NCBI RefSeq assembly: GCF_932294415.1
Contig: NC_065542.1
Location: 42,807,942 to 42,871,941, forward strand
DNA length: 64,000 bases
Source: Quercus robur
Taxonomy: Eukaryota; Streptophyta; Magnoliopsida; Fagales; Fagaceae
Direction: 5' to 3'
Numbering within the stretch: position 1 is the first letter of the stretch; every line of letters starts with the position of its first letter. The position numbers and the translations under genes were made by a program. This document shows, piece after piece, positions 11,487 to 24,511 of the stretch. The notes under the pieces were generated by a model. The model saw only the letters and a list, made by a program, of their open reading frames with translations, had not been told where the DNA came from and did no database searches.

Positions 11487-14400
11487 TCAGCTTTGAAAAA
11501 ACCGCAGCAGCTCCAAAGAACCTTGGATGACCATCCCAAATTCACCATTGCAACTACTCTCGTTAATAGCGTCAACCACTTCACAAGAGTCAGATTCCAC
11601 AATAATTCTTTGAAGCTCCATCTCCCTAGCCAACCGAATCCCTTCTTCTACTGCAAAAGCTTCTGTAACAGCCGCCCCATAGTTTCCATTCAGCACCTTA
11701 CTAACCACAGCAACAGCCATCCCCCTACAATCTCGAATGACTACACCCACAGAGGACCTACATCCAATCCCAGCCGTAGCACCATCAACATTTATCTTAT
11801 ATACATTCGGAGGAGGTGCTGCCCAACCAACATCTAGGGCTTGTTGCTGTTGAGCCTGACAATACAAAACTGCATTTAATCCTCCTATGTACGCCTCGCC
11901 AGGTTCCAAATTTGAGAGTGGGAATTGCTTTTAACCCATGATCCACTTGATTTCTGTTAAACCAAATAGCCCACGCAATAACAAAGAGAGTCTCAAGATC
12001 ATTTGGAGAGCCAACATCTAATATTTCCACTGCTAAATCCACAAAGCATTTGTTCATAGCCAGCAAGTTTATTGGACAATCCTGCCAATTCCACCACACC
12101 TCACAAAGCTTATTACAATAAATTAAGGCATGGCTAGAGCTTTCAACATCCTTTTCGCAGAGAGGACATTCAGCCCTCACATTTAGACCTCTCTTAGCCA
12201 AATTTAGCTTAGTGGGTAGCCCATCCATACAAGCCTTCCAAGCAAAAATTCTAACTTTGGCAGGGAGCTTGAGTTGCCAAACCTTCTTCCATAAGCGAGT
12301 CCTAGAGTCACCGCTTGAGCATTCACCCTCCTCTAAATTTTCCACAATAGGAAGCGCAACATAATATGCACTCCTAACAATGAAAACTCCCCGTTTGTTT
12401 CCTAACCAAATTATGCTATCTTCAGGTAAATTATAGCTGAGGGGAATGTTAAGGATGGTTTCAGCCTCAAAAGGAAGAAAAAACCTCTTAACCATCTCCA
12501 CTTTCTAGTGCCTTATTTCTTCATCGATTAGCGATGACACCATTGGAAAATCTCCAATATCTTGTAGAGGGGAGCATACTTTGTAAGTAGTGGGATTAGG
12601 CAGCCACTTGTCTTCCCAAATATGTATCATCTTCCCATTGCCAACTCTCCACCTTACCCCCTTCCGAATAACCTCCAAACTATTATAAATGCTTCTCCAC
12701 GCTTAAGAGGGGCTGCTTCCAAGCATTGCACCCAAAATATCACCAAAAGGGAAGTACTTGGCTTTGTAGATTCTTGCAAGATTCTTGCAATCAATGAGTT
12801 CAGGTTCGTCATAATACGCCATGCCTGCTTTGCAAGCATTGCTAAGTTGAAGGCTTGTAGATTGCGAAAACCCATCCCACCATCCGATTTTGATTTGCAC
12901 ATTTTCCTCTAGCTGACCCAAGCCATCTTTGCCTCTTGATCTCTCTGACCCCACCAAAAATTCCTCTCCATTTTTTCTAAGTCTTCACAGAGTCCTTTCG
13001 GAAGTTGGAAGCAACTCATAGTATAAGTAGGGAATGCTTGCGTGACTGCTTTAATCAAAATTTCCTTTCCCCCTATAGAGAGCATTTTTTCTTTCCACCC
13101 AGAGAGTTTTTTTCCAACCTTCTCCTTAATTTCTGCAAAAACCTGGTTCTTTGACTTTCCTATGACTGATGGGAGCCCAAGATATTTTCCTTGCCTTAGT
13201 TCTTGCATTGGTCCTAAAATTTCCAGGACCTTTCCCTTTGTTTCAACTGGGGTATTCTGGCTAAAGGTCATTGAAGACTTATCCATATTGATCTTTTGCC
13301 CCGACGCAACCTCAAACTGCTCCAGAATTTCAACAAACTTGCTGACCTCCTCTTTTTTAGCCTTACAGAACAAAAGGCTGTCATCCGCAAAGCACAAATG
13401 CGTGACTCTAGGGCAGCCCCTACAAATGGACACTCCATTAAGAAGATTCCTACTACTTGCATCAGAAATGAGGGCAGAAAAAGCTTCCATATAGAGAAGG
13501 AATAGATAAGATGATAATGGATCACCTTGTCGAAGTCCTCTAGTTGGAGAAATTCGACCATAAGCTTCCCCATTAATCAACACTAAGTACGTGACCATTG
13601 TTATACATTTCATCACCTGTCCAATCCATTTCTCATGGAAAACCAACCTCCTCATCACCCCCTCAATGAAATTCCACTCTACTTTGTCATAAGCATTACT
13701 CATATCAAGCTTGACTACCATGTAGCTATCCTTCCCACTCTTTTTGTGATCCAGATAGTGCATTAAGATAAAGGCAATAAGCTCATTATTTGTGATTAAC
13801 CTCTCAGGTAGAAAGGCCCTTTGATTTTCAGAAATTATGTGAGGCAGCATAGTCTTAAGGTGGTTTGCAAGCACTTTGGAGATCAATTTATATGCTACAT
13901 TACTGAGACTGATTGGGCGAAAATCCTTCATCCTGTTGGGCATTTTAACTTTTGGCACCAATGTTATATAAGTACTATTAATATCAGATAAAGAAGCATT
14001 TGAATTTAGAACATTTAACACCATATTAGTAACATCATAACCTACAATGTCCCAAGATTTTTGGTAAAAGATAGCAGACATACCATCTGGCTCAGGTGCT
14101 TTAGTTGGATGCATTTGCCAAAGAGTTGTTCTGACTTCTTCTGCAGTAAAATCCTTGGTAAGATCACCATTCATCTCCTTGGAAACCTTGGCTTGAGTTA
14201 AATTTGTTACCTCTTCCAAGCGGGACGGGTATGTGGAGGTATAAATATCTTCAAAATAACCAATTACAGTCCTGACTATACCCTCCTTGCTATGACACCA
14301 AACACCTTCATCATTCCACAGCCCAACAATAGCATTCTTCCTTCCTCTCTCAGAGGCACGATGATGAAAATATTTTCTATTACGATCGCCCTCACCCAGC

Positions 14401-15449
14401 CATTACACTCTTGATCTCTTGTACCACCAGACCTCCTCATCATCTAACAAGAGATTAATCTCCTTTCTTAGCTTATTAATTTCAGCCCCATTTTGAAGTG
14501 TTATGTCATCTTGTAATAGCTCACCAAGCCTTTCTTTCTTCTCCTAAATCTTCTTCGGAATCTGCCTGAAAATAGATTTTCCCCACTTATCAAGTCTGTT
14601 CGCACATACTTTAAGCCCAGCACTAAACCTAATCGGATCATGGAGATTACCATTAGCATTCCACACTTCCTCAATCAGCTCCTTGCAGTCAGCCCGTCTT
14701 GTCCATATTGCTTCAAAGAAAAATCTACATTTCCCACGCTTTTGAAAGGAGTTAGAATCAGCAAGTAGGGGGCAGTGATCAAACGTGGTTTCTTCTAAAT
14801 GCTGGACTCTTATATTTGAAAAATGCTCTATCCACCTTGGAGTAGCCAGAGACTTGTCCAGCCTCAAATAGACTCTATCATTTCCTTCCTGTTGATTGCA
14901 CCAAGTAAACTCAAAACCCGAGTACCCCAAATCTTTAAACCCACACTTATGAATAATATTTCGGAACGCATTCGTCTGATGTTGGGTTCTCTGAGCTCCC
15001 CCAAGTTTTTCATCAACTGAAGTAATTTCATTAAAATCGCCAAAACATAACCAAGGCAAATTAAATTGAAAATTAAGAGTATTAAGGTACCTCCATGATT
15101 CTTTCCTTCGATGTGTCTCCGAATGCCCATAAAAGCCCGTCAGCCTCCATTTGGATCCAGACGCTTCTTTGGTTACCACTGCATCAATGTGGTGCCTTAA
15201 ATAATTCTTAATCTCTAAATTAACTTCCTTTCTCCAAAACAATGCTAAACCTCCTCCTCTCCCTTATCTTGGGACATACAGACCATTAACAAAACCCAGC
15301 TTCAACTTAATCTTTTTCATTCCAACTATAGACATTTTCGTTTTCGACAAGAACACCACTTCGAGATCCCACCACCGCACAAGGGTGCGTAGCACTCCAA
15401 CTGACCGGGGGTTCCTAAGCCCCCGGCAGTTTCAACCTAAGGCCATCAT
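11487..15449 (-). pseudogene. LINE-B ORF2: endonuclease / reverse transcriptase / RNase H, heavily broken
   Basis: ORF2 starts at the ATG at 15449, which overlaps the ORF1 stop (ATGA). The endonuclease start (NCRGLRNPRSV) has a stop in place of the usual Trp just before it. Further open blocks are 15242-14544 (CFGDFNEITS, TFDHCPL), 14219-12909 (RT: KDFRPISLSNVAYKL, VKLDMSNAYDKVEW, TRGLRQGDPLSSYLF, catalytic CFADD), 12902-12654, 12501-11797 (zf-RVT: CPLCEKDVESSSHALIYC) and 11909-11487 (RNase H: INVDGATAG, VESDSCEVV). At least five lesions separate these blocks. The APGPDG motif of the RT reads APEPDG here. Confidence 0.88.
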
Positions 15450-16870
15450 GGCTCTCGGTGGTGCTGCTTAGCAGCCACCACCATTCCTTGAATGTTTTCC
15501 TTTTGCTTTCTCTTCAGTTTTCTTTTTTCCTCTGCTTCTAAAATTTCTAACTCTCCGGCCTTCTTAAGCCCACTGCTTTTTTTCTGGCCCAACACAGCTT
15601 CCTCTTTGAATAATCCTTTCTCCCTTGCACGTCTCTTCCAAATATCTATTGTCTTGGGCTCCTTATTTTTATCCTTACAGCCCACATCTAAAAACCCATC
15701 CTTTTTAAACTCTGAAAAATCTATACTAGGCTTAATTGGGCCTGTAACCTCCATTTCCTCTAAAACGGGCCCATTTTGGAAGCCCACATCCGGTTGGTCA
15801 TAGCCTGGTGCGTCACCTTCACTTCCTTAAATTTCAAAATCTAACATTTCCTTGTATCACTTGTAAGCTCAGACGTATCAGCAGTTAGAGGACTTACTGT
15901 CGAGTTGTCCCATCTACCTGAGTGACCAGCTGCCTGACTTCTTGACTGAGCATCACTACTTACATCACCCTGTCCGGGCTACTTCTCTGCACCCCTGGCA
16001 CCGTCGTTCTGCCCACTTCCTCCGCCGCTACCAAACATGGCATTCTCCGCCATTGATGGTTGTTCTACCGTTCGTCCCAAAGTACTTGGCTGGTGTTGCA
16101 TTTCTTTTCTTAATTTCATCCTCTCCGGCCCACCTCTAGAGCTGTCATTAGCTCTTATCCAGTCGTCGTACTGGTACTCTGTCACTTGCTCCAGTCCCAG
16201 CTCTTCGCAATGCCTATCATCATGTCCCAATATTCCACACTTGTAACATACAGTTGGTAGCCTTTCATATTTGAAGGTAACCCACACCTTCTCTCCTTCT
16301 CCATTCAGCAAATATCCACCTCTTTGTAATGGCTTGTTTAAAGGTATTTCCACTTTGACCCTCATATACTTCACCTGATCTAACTGCCAAGATCTCTTAT
16401 TAACTTCAAGAAGCTTGCCTATCTTATCCCCAACAGCTTTCCCCATTTCCTCTATCATAAGCTCAAACGGGATGCCCCAAATTTGAACCCAAAACGGTGA
16501 GTGAGAGAAGCTAATGTTTGCAGCTGTTAATCCTTTTCTCCACCAGCATAACAATAGAAGATTGTTATCAAAGTTCCACGGTCCATTCTTCTCCACCCAT
16601 TCCATTTGGTATTTAGAGTTGAACTTAAAATGGAGGATATCATTGCCAACTTCTACTATCCTAAGATCTGATCCCATCTTCCATCCCTGACCGTAAAGTA
16701 CTCTTTAAGGCCCTCTGATTTTGTTGCGGATTAGACAGCAATTTCCCGAACAAGCTAAGTTGACACTCTTCCAGCCACTCAGCTCTCCTAGGAGTTGATA
16801 GCTGAATACCTTCTTCCTTCTCTTTGGTAAGCTTTAAGCTTTACAACCCATCCAAAATAGCTTGTTCCAT
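15446..16870 (-). pseudogene. LINE-B ORF1: gag-like RNA-binding protein, broken
   Basis: The probable start is the ATG at 16870 (MEQAILDGL), followed almost at once by an in-frame TAA. The frame then continues as SLKLTKEKEEG. A one-base shift occurs near 16683, just before MGSDLRIVEVG. The DUF4283-like part (WNFDNNLLLLCWW, FWVQIWGIPFELM) is followed by a CCHC knuckle (CYKCGILGHDDRHC), a TAG near 15980 and a basic, Lys-rich tail that ends at the TGA at 15446-15448. The sequence around the ORF1/ORF2 junction, ccgagagccatga, is identical in LINE-A. Confidence 0.82.
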
Positions 16871-17067
16871 TAACAAAGGTTACACCTTGAACATACACTG
16901 ACAGAATAAATGAACACTTCGAAAGGAAAGAAAGCTCACAGTTGCACAGAACTATGGGAGAAAACACTCCTACTTGAGAGAGACCACAACTCCCTTACAC
17001 GAGAGAGAGAGAGAGAGAGAGAACCTCCTACAGGGGAGAGAGAAAAATTATCTTGACGCTGGACTTG

Positions 17068-18699
17068 TTGTAACCAAAGTAATGTTTGTGGAATATGACT
17101 ATGGAGTATGTTTATTTAGCATGATTGTTACACAGCTGTTGAACTGTATTAGCTTTTTTTTTTTTTTTTTTTTTTTTTAGCAAACTTGTATTAGCTTTAT
17201 CCATTGAACATTTACTTGATATAATACACTATTTTTTTGATGTGAAGATTGAACTGATATCATTCAAATATTAAAATTGAAGTATGACAGAGAAAGACAA
17301 ATTTAAACAAGCTTAAAAATAGCTACAGTCCGCTTAAACAATGTTTCGCACAAAGGGTGGAGTGGTATGCTATGGTGGGAGAGTAAAATATATGTGAGAG
17401 GATCTGGTGGGTTTGACGAGGAGTTGTTACCGTTGAGTGATGTGACGATGTGTACGTTGAGAAAAGTTTTTTTTTTTATAAATTTTTTTTAAATAGATAT
17501 GATTTATTTTATACTTAAATTATGTATTCAAAACAAGCTATCAAATCCCTCTAAATGTGAACATAAGTAATTTTTTTTCTATTTAAATTTAGGATTTAAA
17601 TACAGAATATAAAAAATGAAAACTGATACACCCCCTTTTTGAAACCAAAAGAGCCCAAGTGTCTGTTCTAGGTGCTTCTCCTTACACCTCAAGACTCCAA
17701 AGGCCCAAAGATTGTTGTATCCACACACACACACACAAATGACACCGATCATTCTTTTATCAATTTTGAATAATGTTGGAATATTTTTATAAAAATAATT
17801 ATAATTTATTTTAAATACTATTTAAATGCTTATATTTAAGTGAATTGATAAAATCAATTTTCTTTTTACCAAATTATTGTATTCATTTGTGAGTTATTTT
17901 GTATATAATGTTAGCATTTAAACTATAATTATCAATGAGAGAATACTATAGTGTTATGGTGCTTTAAAAGGATGAATCTTATTGTCAAAAATGTTACTGA
18001 TTCAATGAAATTATATTGCCGTATACTATCCATTTGATACGACAGATACATGTCTTATTTGGTTGACTTCCTAAGAGACTAGACGCTAAGGCTTGTCATG
18101 CCCACTACCAATATAAATGACTGAAAAAGTTTTTTTTTTTTTTTTTTTTTTTTTTTATTTTGGTTAAGATGACTGAAAAAGTTAACCGATACCATATTAG
18201 TGTTGGTTTATAAATTATTTTTAAAAGCTTTTTATGGAAAAAGAAATAGAAGTAACTAAATATTTTTTTACATTTTTTTATACTTCTCATTAAAGTAGGG
18301 TATTAAAATTTTCTTAAAATAGTCAATTGACAAATGTCCTACAAATACTTGTTAATACTTACTAGAACTTTATTGGGTTATTTTCAAAAAAATTTTATAT
18401 AACTTTTGTGAAAGATATAAAAAAACTGCAAAAAGAAATCAGTTGCTTTTTTCATTTTCTCATAAAAATTTATCAAAATATTTCTTAAATTAATGTCCCC
18501 TTAGAGCATCCAGTAACTTTTCTAAATACCGATACTAATGCACGCACTGTTGCACATGAAAACATACTTTGCACTGAAAGAATTTTGAACCGAAACCCGT
18601 ATGAAATAAACATTACTCAATGATAAAGGGGTAGGAGGCCTGGGCTGTTGAAACTTTTTAGTAGCATTAATTGTTTGTTCTTGACTATAGTCACTAGTA
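17068..18699. other. intergenic, AT-rich, no gene seen
   Basis: Mostly low-complexity plant intergenic DNA with long poly-T runs (17155-17179, 18130-18157) and a short (AC)n run near 17723. No reading frame of substance and no convincing element ends were found. Confidence 0.5.
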
Positions 18700-18708
18700 A
18701 GTAAAGAA

Positions 18709-18890
18709 GGGTCATATTAACGAATGTTCTTAGGGCATTTGTTAACTAACCATAATACGAAAGTTTTGACAGCATTCATGAAACATATAAAAACTGTCAA
18801 CAATATTTATTATTTTATCATTCTTCTAATAAAATGTATCTAAAATTAGTTCCTAAATCAATATTCTAAGGGCATTAGTTAATATTTCCC
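18709..18890. mobile_element. 182-bp Mutator-like MITE, copy 1
   Basis: The ends are inverted repeats: gggtcatattaacgaatg on the left and, reverse-complemented, gggaaatattaactaatg on the right. They are flanked by 9-bp near-duplicates, agtaaagaa (18700-18708) and aacaaagaa (18891-18899), 7 of 9 identical. A relative of 183 bp lies at 26811-26993. Length, end sequence and 9-bp TSD agree between the two copies, which supports the call. It is non-coding. Confidence 0.65.
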
Positions 18891-19402
18891 AACAAAGAAA
18901 ATGATCACTAATTAGACTAGTTTGAAATGCGAGCCAAACTTTATTTAATAACATATTGGCAAAAACACTATTTTGGTCCTTACATTTTGGGATCACAGTC
19001 AATTTGGTCCCTCCATTTTAGTAGTAGTCAATTTGGTCCATGTTATTTTCAATTTGTAATCAATTTGGTCTCTATTGTTAACTTACTAAAAGGAAAATAC
19101 CTACGTAATAAATAATTTGCACAGTTGACACAATTAAAGCCAACGTGGCATATAAAATAATAAATAATTTTAATTGAAATTTTTAAAAAATGCCATGTCA
19201 GCATTAGAATTTTAAAAAAAGAAAAAAAAAACTTAATTTTCTTTTCTTTTCTTTTCTTTTCTTTTCTTTTCTCTATCATACTTGTAGTTTCTTGACAAAT
19301 AAACACAGAAACCTTTTTTTTTTTTTTTGATTTCCCTCACCAAAATCACACCGCAAAAAATTCTATCAAACCCAACAATGCTCATTCTTACATGATGATC
19401 CT

Positions 19403-20494
19403 TGAAAACTCACTTAGTGTATAAAACATTTGTGAATGTTTAGACCCCTAAACACAAATTTTCCATTACAAGCTTATATTCAAAAAATATATGTGCGGAA
19501 TATGAAATATAAGCAATACCCAAATTAGCAAACTACTCTAAGCCATTAATTAATCACAACTAGCAGAAATCAAAAGCTAAGAGAAAGGAAAAGAGAGATG
19601 CAAACACAAGATAACATTGACACATGTTATGGAAGAGGAAACTAAAGAATTTAGTGAAAAACCTCTCCACCGCCCTCTAAGCGGTAAATGATCCACTAGA
19701 AAATCAGTTGGGATACATGAATAGCAATAAACCCTCCAAGGCTAATCTACCCAATGCACCTAAGCTCTCCAAGCTTCTTGCTCTAACAAGGTTACGCCAA
19801 ACCGTGTCTTCTCTGACTCTCTAGATCCCGCAATTAGCCCATTGCATCAACCAATATGAATTGGTTCTCTCTTGAATTGCTTCCCAAACACCAAGAACCT
19901 TCTCATTACTCTGAATTTGGTGAGGTAATGATTTGGTTTATGATCCTCTCATGGGTATAACAATGGAGAGGGTGAGAGTAGAGGAATTTGGAGAATCAAG
20001 TATATAAGATTGTGTATGAATCAATCTTATTTTTTTCTAGGGTTTTTCTCTCAAAATTCTCTCTAGAAGCTCTCTATATTTCGTGAGTATAAGGGTATTT
20101 ATAGTAGGGTATGAGATGGAATGTGAAAATTCACTTTTCAACAAAACAGGGTGCACTGGCGAGTCACTTGCGACTGGGATGAGTTGCGAGTTCCAGTTGC
20201 TAGTTACCAGACTAGGCCAGATTGTATTTTTTGTTCTGTAGTGATCCAGCTGGCCTGACTCTTCATCTTCCTGCATGCTTCACATGTGTGCTTCATTTTG
20301 GCGAGTCACCTCTCGCGAGTCAGTCGTGAGTCTAGTTGCGATCACCTTCTTGTTGCACACTCTTGATCAAATCTTTACGCTCTCTCACACACAACCCTTA
20401 TTCCCACCTAAATATAGAGTTTCTAAATGCTGAATTACAAGCAAATTTGGCATGGAATAAAATTAACACATAGTTGAATAAATTCAACTTTACA
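19403..20494 (-). mobile_element. solo LTR (about 1.09 kb), copy 1, inside the Mutator-like element
   Basis: Read on the minus strand it begins TGTAAAGTTGAATTTATTC and ends in GAGTTTTCA, and it aligns along its whole length with the solo LTR at 28557-29664 (1108 bp). Shared features are the 'gaattacaagcaaatttgg' stretch, the 'ctcgcgac' repeats and the 3' part with 'gggtctaaac'. Flanking pentamers are atcct and atctc, an imperfect match. It has no internal region and so looks like a product of LTR-LTR recombination. The superfamily is not certain; length and style suggest Copia. Confidence 0.72.
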
Positions 20495-21449
20495 ATCTCT
20501 TTACACTCATATACACAAATTCACAAACACATTGAATATTTTCAGAATTTTCTTCCACACATAATTGTTCACCTATTCATAATCACAACAACACACATCC
20601 TTTTCAGATCCTTTGCTTTACTAGCAACCAAAAGTAATATCAACAAACTAAAACCATCACAGAGAAGTCTCAATTATTTTTTGAATACACTTTCATTTTC
20701 TTAGCAACCAAACTGAAAAGGAATATATAATAAATATCACAAAGACATGTCAACAAATACAAGAGTTTCAGTGCAATAAAACTTAAGCATAACAAAAATA
20801 AGAACAAAATGAAATGAAACTATAATATAAAGCCAGATGAAGTAGCAGATGAATTTTTGTTTTTCTCACTACATTTTCCTCTTTGATTTTCTCAAGAACC
20901 AACAGAAAACAAAAGGAAATATTACAAATTGGAACTTTACTACCCATTTCAACAACCCACCCTTGGCAATGTTCTCCATCGCGCAATCGTAAGCAGGAAT
21001 CCCAACCCAAATCGACAGTTATCTCCCTCCTCCATCTGTCGATAAAACCATCAAAGGGTTTTTATACTGGTTTGCCCAAACATGCTCACTGATTCAAGGA
21101 TTGAAGAAAGCCATTGCCATGTCGTTGCCATCCACCGAACATGGTTATGCCTTTTGTGAACCATTGCCATGTGGTCACCATCCATTATGGACTCTCTCCC
21201 CCTTTTCAAGTACAACCTAGATTTGGGTTTTATGTTGTTGACATAATAAATTGATTAGGCATAGATCCACTCCAAGGACCCTGAAAGAAAATCCTAGCCA
21301 CCGACTGCATCCAATCTCCACCACACCTCTCTCATCCAATTTCCTGCCTAAGTTCGAGATCTACTTTATCTGGAATCTTCCGTGTGATTTTTTTTCCTAT
21401 GTTTTTAGTTTTTACATGTTTGGTTGCCCATGGGCCATAAAAGATTTTT

Positions 21450-22123
21450 GGATTTTTTCAAAATTACATTAAAGCTCAAACAATTTTGTTAGTTAGCACA
21501 TTTTCAAAACTATTTAGCAAAATAACATCTCGAGTACAAGGGACTTGATTTTGTTGTGCTAAATCGAGCATAATAAACTTGAGTTCCATGGAACTTGAGC
21601 TTCAAAGACTCAACTTCCAAGAAAACTAGAAACACAAAGAAGATGAACAAACCCGAAGATGTACAAGAAACCCAAACTAGAAAACTAGAAGATACGAAGA
21701 AGAAACCCAAATAGAAACAAAAAGAAACAACAAACCGGAGAGATCAAACCCAAACAAAAGTCACAAAGAAGGCGCTCACGAATCCAAATCTCCTTAACCC
21801 AAACCGTTCGGCTCAGACTTCAGGAAACAACTGCGAAGATTCCAAAGGCGGTGGGGCAAAGCTCAAAGTGAAGGTTTGCCGAATTCCTTCATTTTCTTAT
21901 TTGGGTAAAGGGGTTTGATGATGATTTGTTGTTTTTCTTGTCTGAATCTTTGGTTTGATGATGTTTTTCTTTTTGGGTTTGTTGGAAATTGAGTTTATTA
22001 CACTCGATTTAGAACCACAAAATTGAATCTCACACACTGGAGATGTTAGTTTGCTAAATAGTTTTGAAAATGTGCTAACTAATTAAATTGTTTGAGTTTT
22101 AATGTTATTTTGAAAAAAAATCC
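21450..22123. mobile_element. 674-bp Mutator-like MITE nested in the larger element
   Basis: Inverted repeats of about 140 bases begin ggattttttcaaaattacat on the left and ggattttttttcaaaataac on the right (reverse complement). Both run through 'ttagttagcacattttcaaa' and on to 'ctaaatcgag'. A perfect 9-bp TSD, aagattttt, lies at 21441-21449 and 22124-22132. The interior shows no gene. Being inside the interior of 18958-22441, it inserted after that element formed. Confidence 0.82.
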
Positions 22124-22451
22124 AAGATTTTTGGATGTTTTAATTTTTTAAAAAAAATATTTTTTTGCTGATTTGGATTTTTTTAATAATTAAAATGTTG
22201 ATTTGTCATTTTTTAATATTATTTTATAAGTCATGTTAGCTTTAATTGTGCCAACAGCGCACATCATTTGCCACATAGGAGTTTTCTATAAGTGAGTTAA
22301 CAGTAGAGACCAAATTGATTAACAGTAGAGACCAAATTGATTGCAAATTGAAAACAACAGGGACCAAATTAACTATTACTAAAATATAAGGACCAAATTG
22401 ACTGTGACCCAAAAATGTACGGACCAAAATGATGTTTTCGCATAACATATT

Positions 22452-23527
22452 TTATTATTGTGGGTTTTTTTTTTTTTTTAATGGTGGCGTGACCATCATA
22501 AGGGCACCCCTCGCTAGAGAATATTGGATTGAGCCATATCTACTATGGTCAGGGTTGACCATAGATCTCACCCTAGCCCCACAAAAGAGCTAGTAAATTA
22601 GGGCTAATTGTAAGAGGCAATCCCACTTTCCACTAGGGTTCAAATATGGGACCTCAAAACAATAATCACACACCTTGACCACTAGGCCACCCCTCTCAGT
22701 GGTTTTATTAGTGTGGTTGCTTGGTAGTTGAGGAAGCTCTTTCATTTACTTTGTATTGCGTGTTAGTCAAATGCAGAGACAAAATGAGCAAAGGAGGTGG
22801 TGGGGTAGAGACTTTATCATCCTTTGTCTCTTTATTTTTTATCTATGATTTATTTATAGTCCTTATCATTCAGGGAAAAAAAAAAGGATATAGTCACTCA
22901 CACCTGTTTCACTATGCTTTGTGTACTGCATTGTGAAACACATCCACATGAATTCCTCCGTTTTGACCTCTCCTCCATGAATTCTTGAGTTTCTTTGAGA
23001 CCAAATGTGATAGATAGTAGGTCTCCAAACCACTTTGCATAAGGAACTTATGTGTGCCTATTAGGCCCAATGCCAACAAGAAGCATTTCCGAAATTACAA
23101 GCAATATAAGGAGTACAACATTTGAAGGTATATCAGGACAACATCTACTGATACTGACACACCTTTCTAATAGTATATTCTATGTGCAGCGTACCCTTTA
23201 CAAGTTTTTTTTTTTTTTCTCTCACGCTCTCAGGAACCTAGGATCATGAAACCGAAGAAATGTTTGTGCCGTTTTGAGAGACTATTTGGTAGAATGTAAT
23301 TGCGGCCTTTGTTAATTATGTATGCATGATGGTATAAGTAAACTGAATTTCAATTTATAGAGTTTGAAAGGTAATTTTCTCCACACAAAGACAAAATAAA
23401 AAAGAAAAAAAAAAAAGAAAAAGAAAGCATTTTCTGACATTTGAGCAATAGATTCATAAGTTCAACTATGAGGTGGACTTTCTTACATCCGAAATCATAA
23501 AAGCAAAGGCTTCATGAGGACGTCCTC
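22452..23527. other. intergenic with a dispersed repeat, no gene seen
   Basis: From about 22480 to 22700 there is a stretch with SINE-like features, including gggttcaaatatggg and accactaggccaccc on opposite ends. Box A and box B do not line up on one strand, so the type is left open. The rest is AT-rich with poly-T and poly-A runs. Confidence 0.4.
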
Positions 23528-23711
23528 TACAATATCACGTATATTAATTTACTGTGAGAAAAATGATCTGGGAGCTCAATTCAATAAGCATGAGCTGCGG
23601 CACCCATTGACTTTAGTGTTGAAACATTTCAGACTAAAAGGAAAACAAATGCAAGGGGTAAAAATTATATAGCTCATGATCATGTGAACATGTGCTCTTC
23701 AATAACTCCCT
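23528..23711 (+). repeat. dispersed repeat shared with intron 4 of the ribosomal L14 gene
   Basis: About 190 bases starting ctacaatatcacgtat are closely similar, in the same orientation, to 42370-42562. Both contain 'gaaaaatgatctgggagctc' and 'aacatttcagacta'. No TSD or end structure is evident. It is either a dispersed repeat or a piece of the L14 locus copied here. Confidence 0.65.
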
Positions 23712-24511
23712 AAGATTTATTGGGACACTATTTCTAAATCAAAATTTAGGACTTAAAAAATTGATTGAGATTGCATCATGCCATGTCCAGGTCCTACATT
23801 TTCAGGATTTGCCTGGTTGCTTTGTCGATATTGGATGATAACCTAGGCTGGAAGAGATGTCATAGTATTCACAGTAAAATCAGTGGCAAAACCAATGAAT
23901 TGCCAATACAAATTACATTTTGCTTATACCGACATTACAAGCCCTTAGCCTCTTATGCATCCAAACAGCTTCTTAAAACCAGTTTAAATCATCAACAGAA
24001 AGCACATTTTATCTATTTGCTTTGTTTTGCCTTTTCAGCCGGGGAAGAAATTAGTTTTGGAAATGTTAAGCGTTACTCCTATATATGCAAAAAAAATGGC
24101 AAGTGCAACATGCAGGTCTACCATCACCTTAATAGAGACTAGATTCAATTTTCAATATGAGAAGAAGATCAAATTATAGCACTCCTCTGGAGGGGCTGAG
24201 TCCACAGCAACCGTAGAACCTTTAAGTTCATGCATTTTAGACATAAGTCAATCTACTGAATCTGAAAACAGACCGGTATGCTATGAGGTTAAATGGAAGA
24301 CCAATTTATCTGTGGACACCATACAGAATACAACAAATGATGAAGTTCCACAATTGTCATTTTTCCAAAAGACACTTCAAACACCCTGTTTACATTATAG
24401 AATCTCCTGATTATTTATTAAAACACCATATGTAATTATACAAATTCACTTGAATAAAACCAGAATATAAGAATTTTAAGACTCTAGTTTCACTTCCTGC
24501 ATTTTCATACA

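Larger units (their letters stand above)
11232..17052 (-). mobile_element. LINE-B: full-length, decayed plant L1-type retrotransposon
   Basis: A 5.8-kb element read on the minus strand with its poly-A tail at 11232-11250 (poly-T on the plus strand) and its 5' end near 17052. A 15-bp TSD, ttgacgctggacttg, flanks it at 11217-11231 and 17053-17067. The 5' UTR contains a (GA)n run at about 17001-17020. Order is 5' UTR, ORF1 (DUF4283 plus zinc knuckle), ORF2 (endonuclease, RT, zf-RVT, RNase H). Many stops and frameshifts show that it is much older than LINE-A. It lies upstream of TNL-A in the same direction. Confidence 0.93.
18958..22441. mobile_element. 3.5-kb Mutator-like element with long terminal inverted repeats
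   Basis: The left end starts ggcaaaaacactattttggtcc and the right end, reverse-complemented, starts gcgaaaacatcattttggtcc. The inverted repeats stay alignable for about 250 bases (18958-19215 against 22185-22441), including repeated 'ggtcc' and 'caatttggtc' motifs. A perfect 10-bp TSD, ataacatatt, is at 18948-18957 and 22442-22451. A long TIR with a 9-10-bp TSD is the Mutator pattern. No transposase is recognisable. The interior holds a solo LTR (19403-20494), a nested MITE (21450-22123) and a (CTTTT)n run near 19236-19272. The rest of the interior is unassigned and could be captured host DNA. Confidence 0.8.

Noticed and set aside
23765..24142. A 125-codon plus-strand open frame
   Set aside because: No domain, signal or splice context is recognisable and composition is like the surrounding non-coding DNA.
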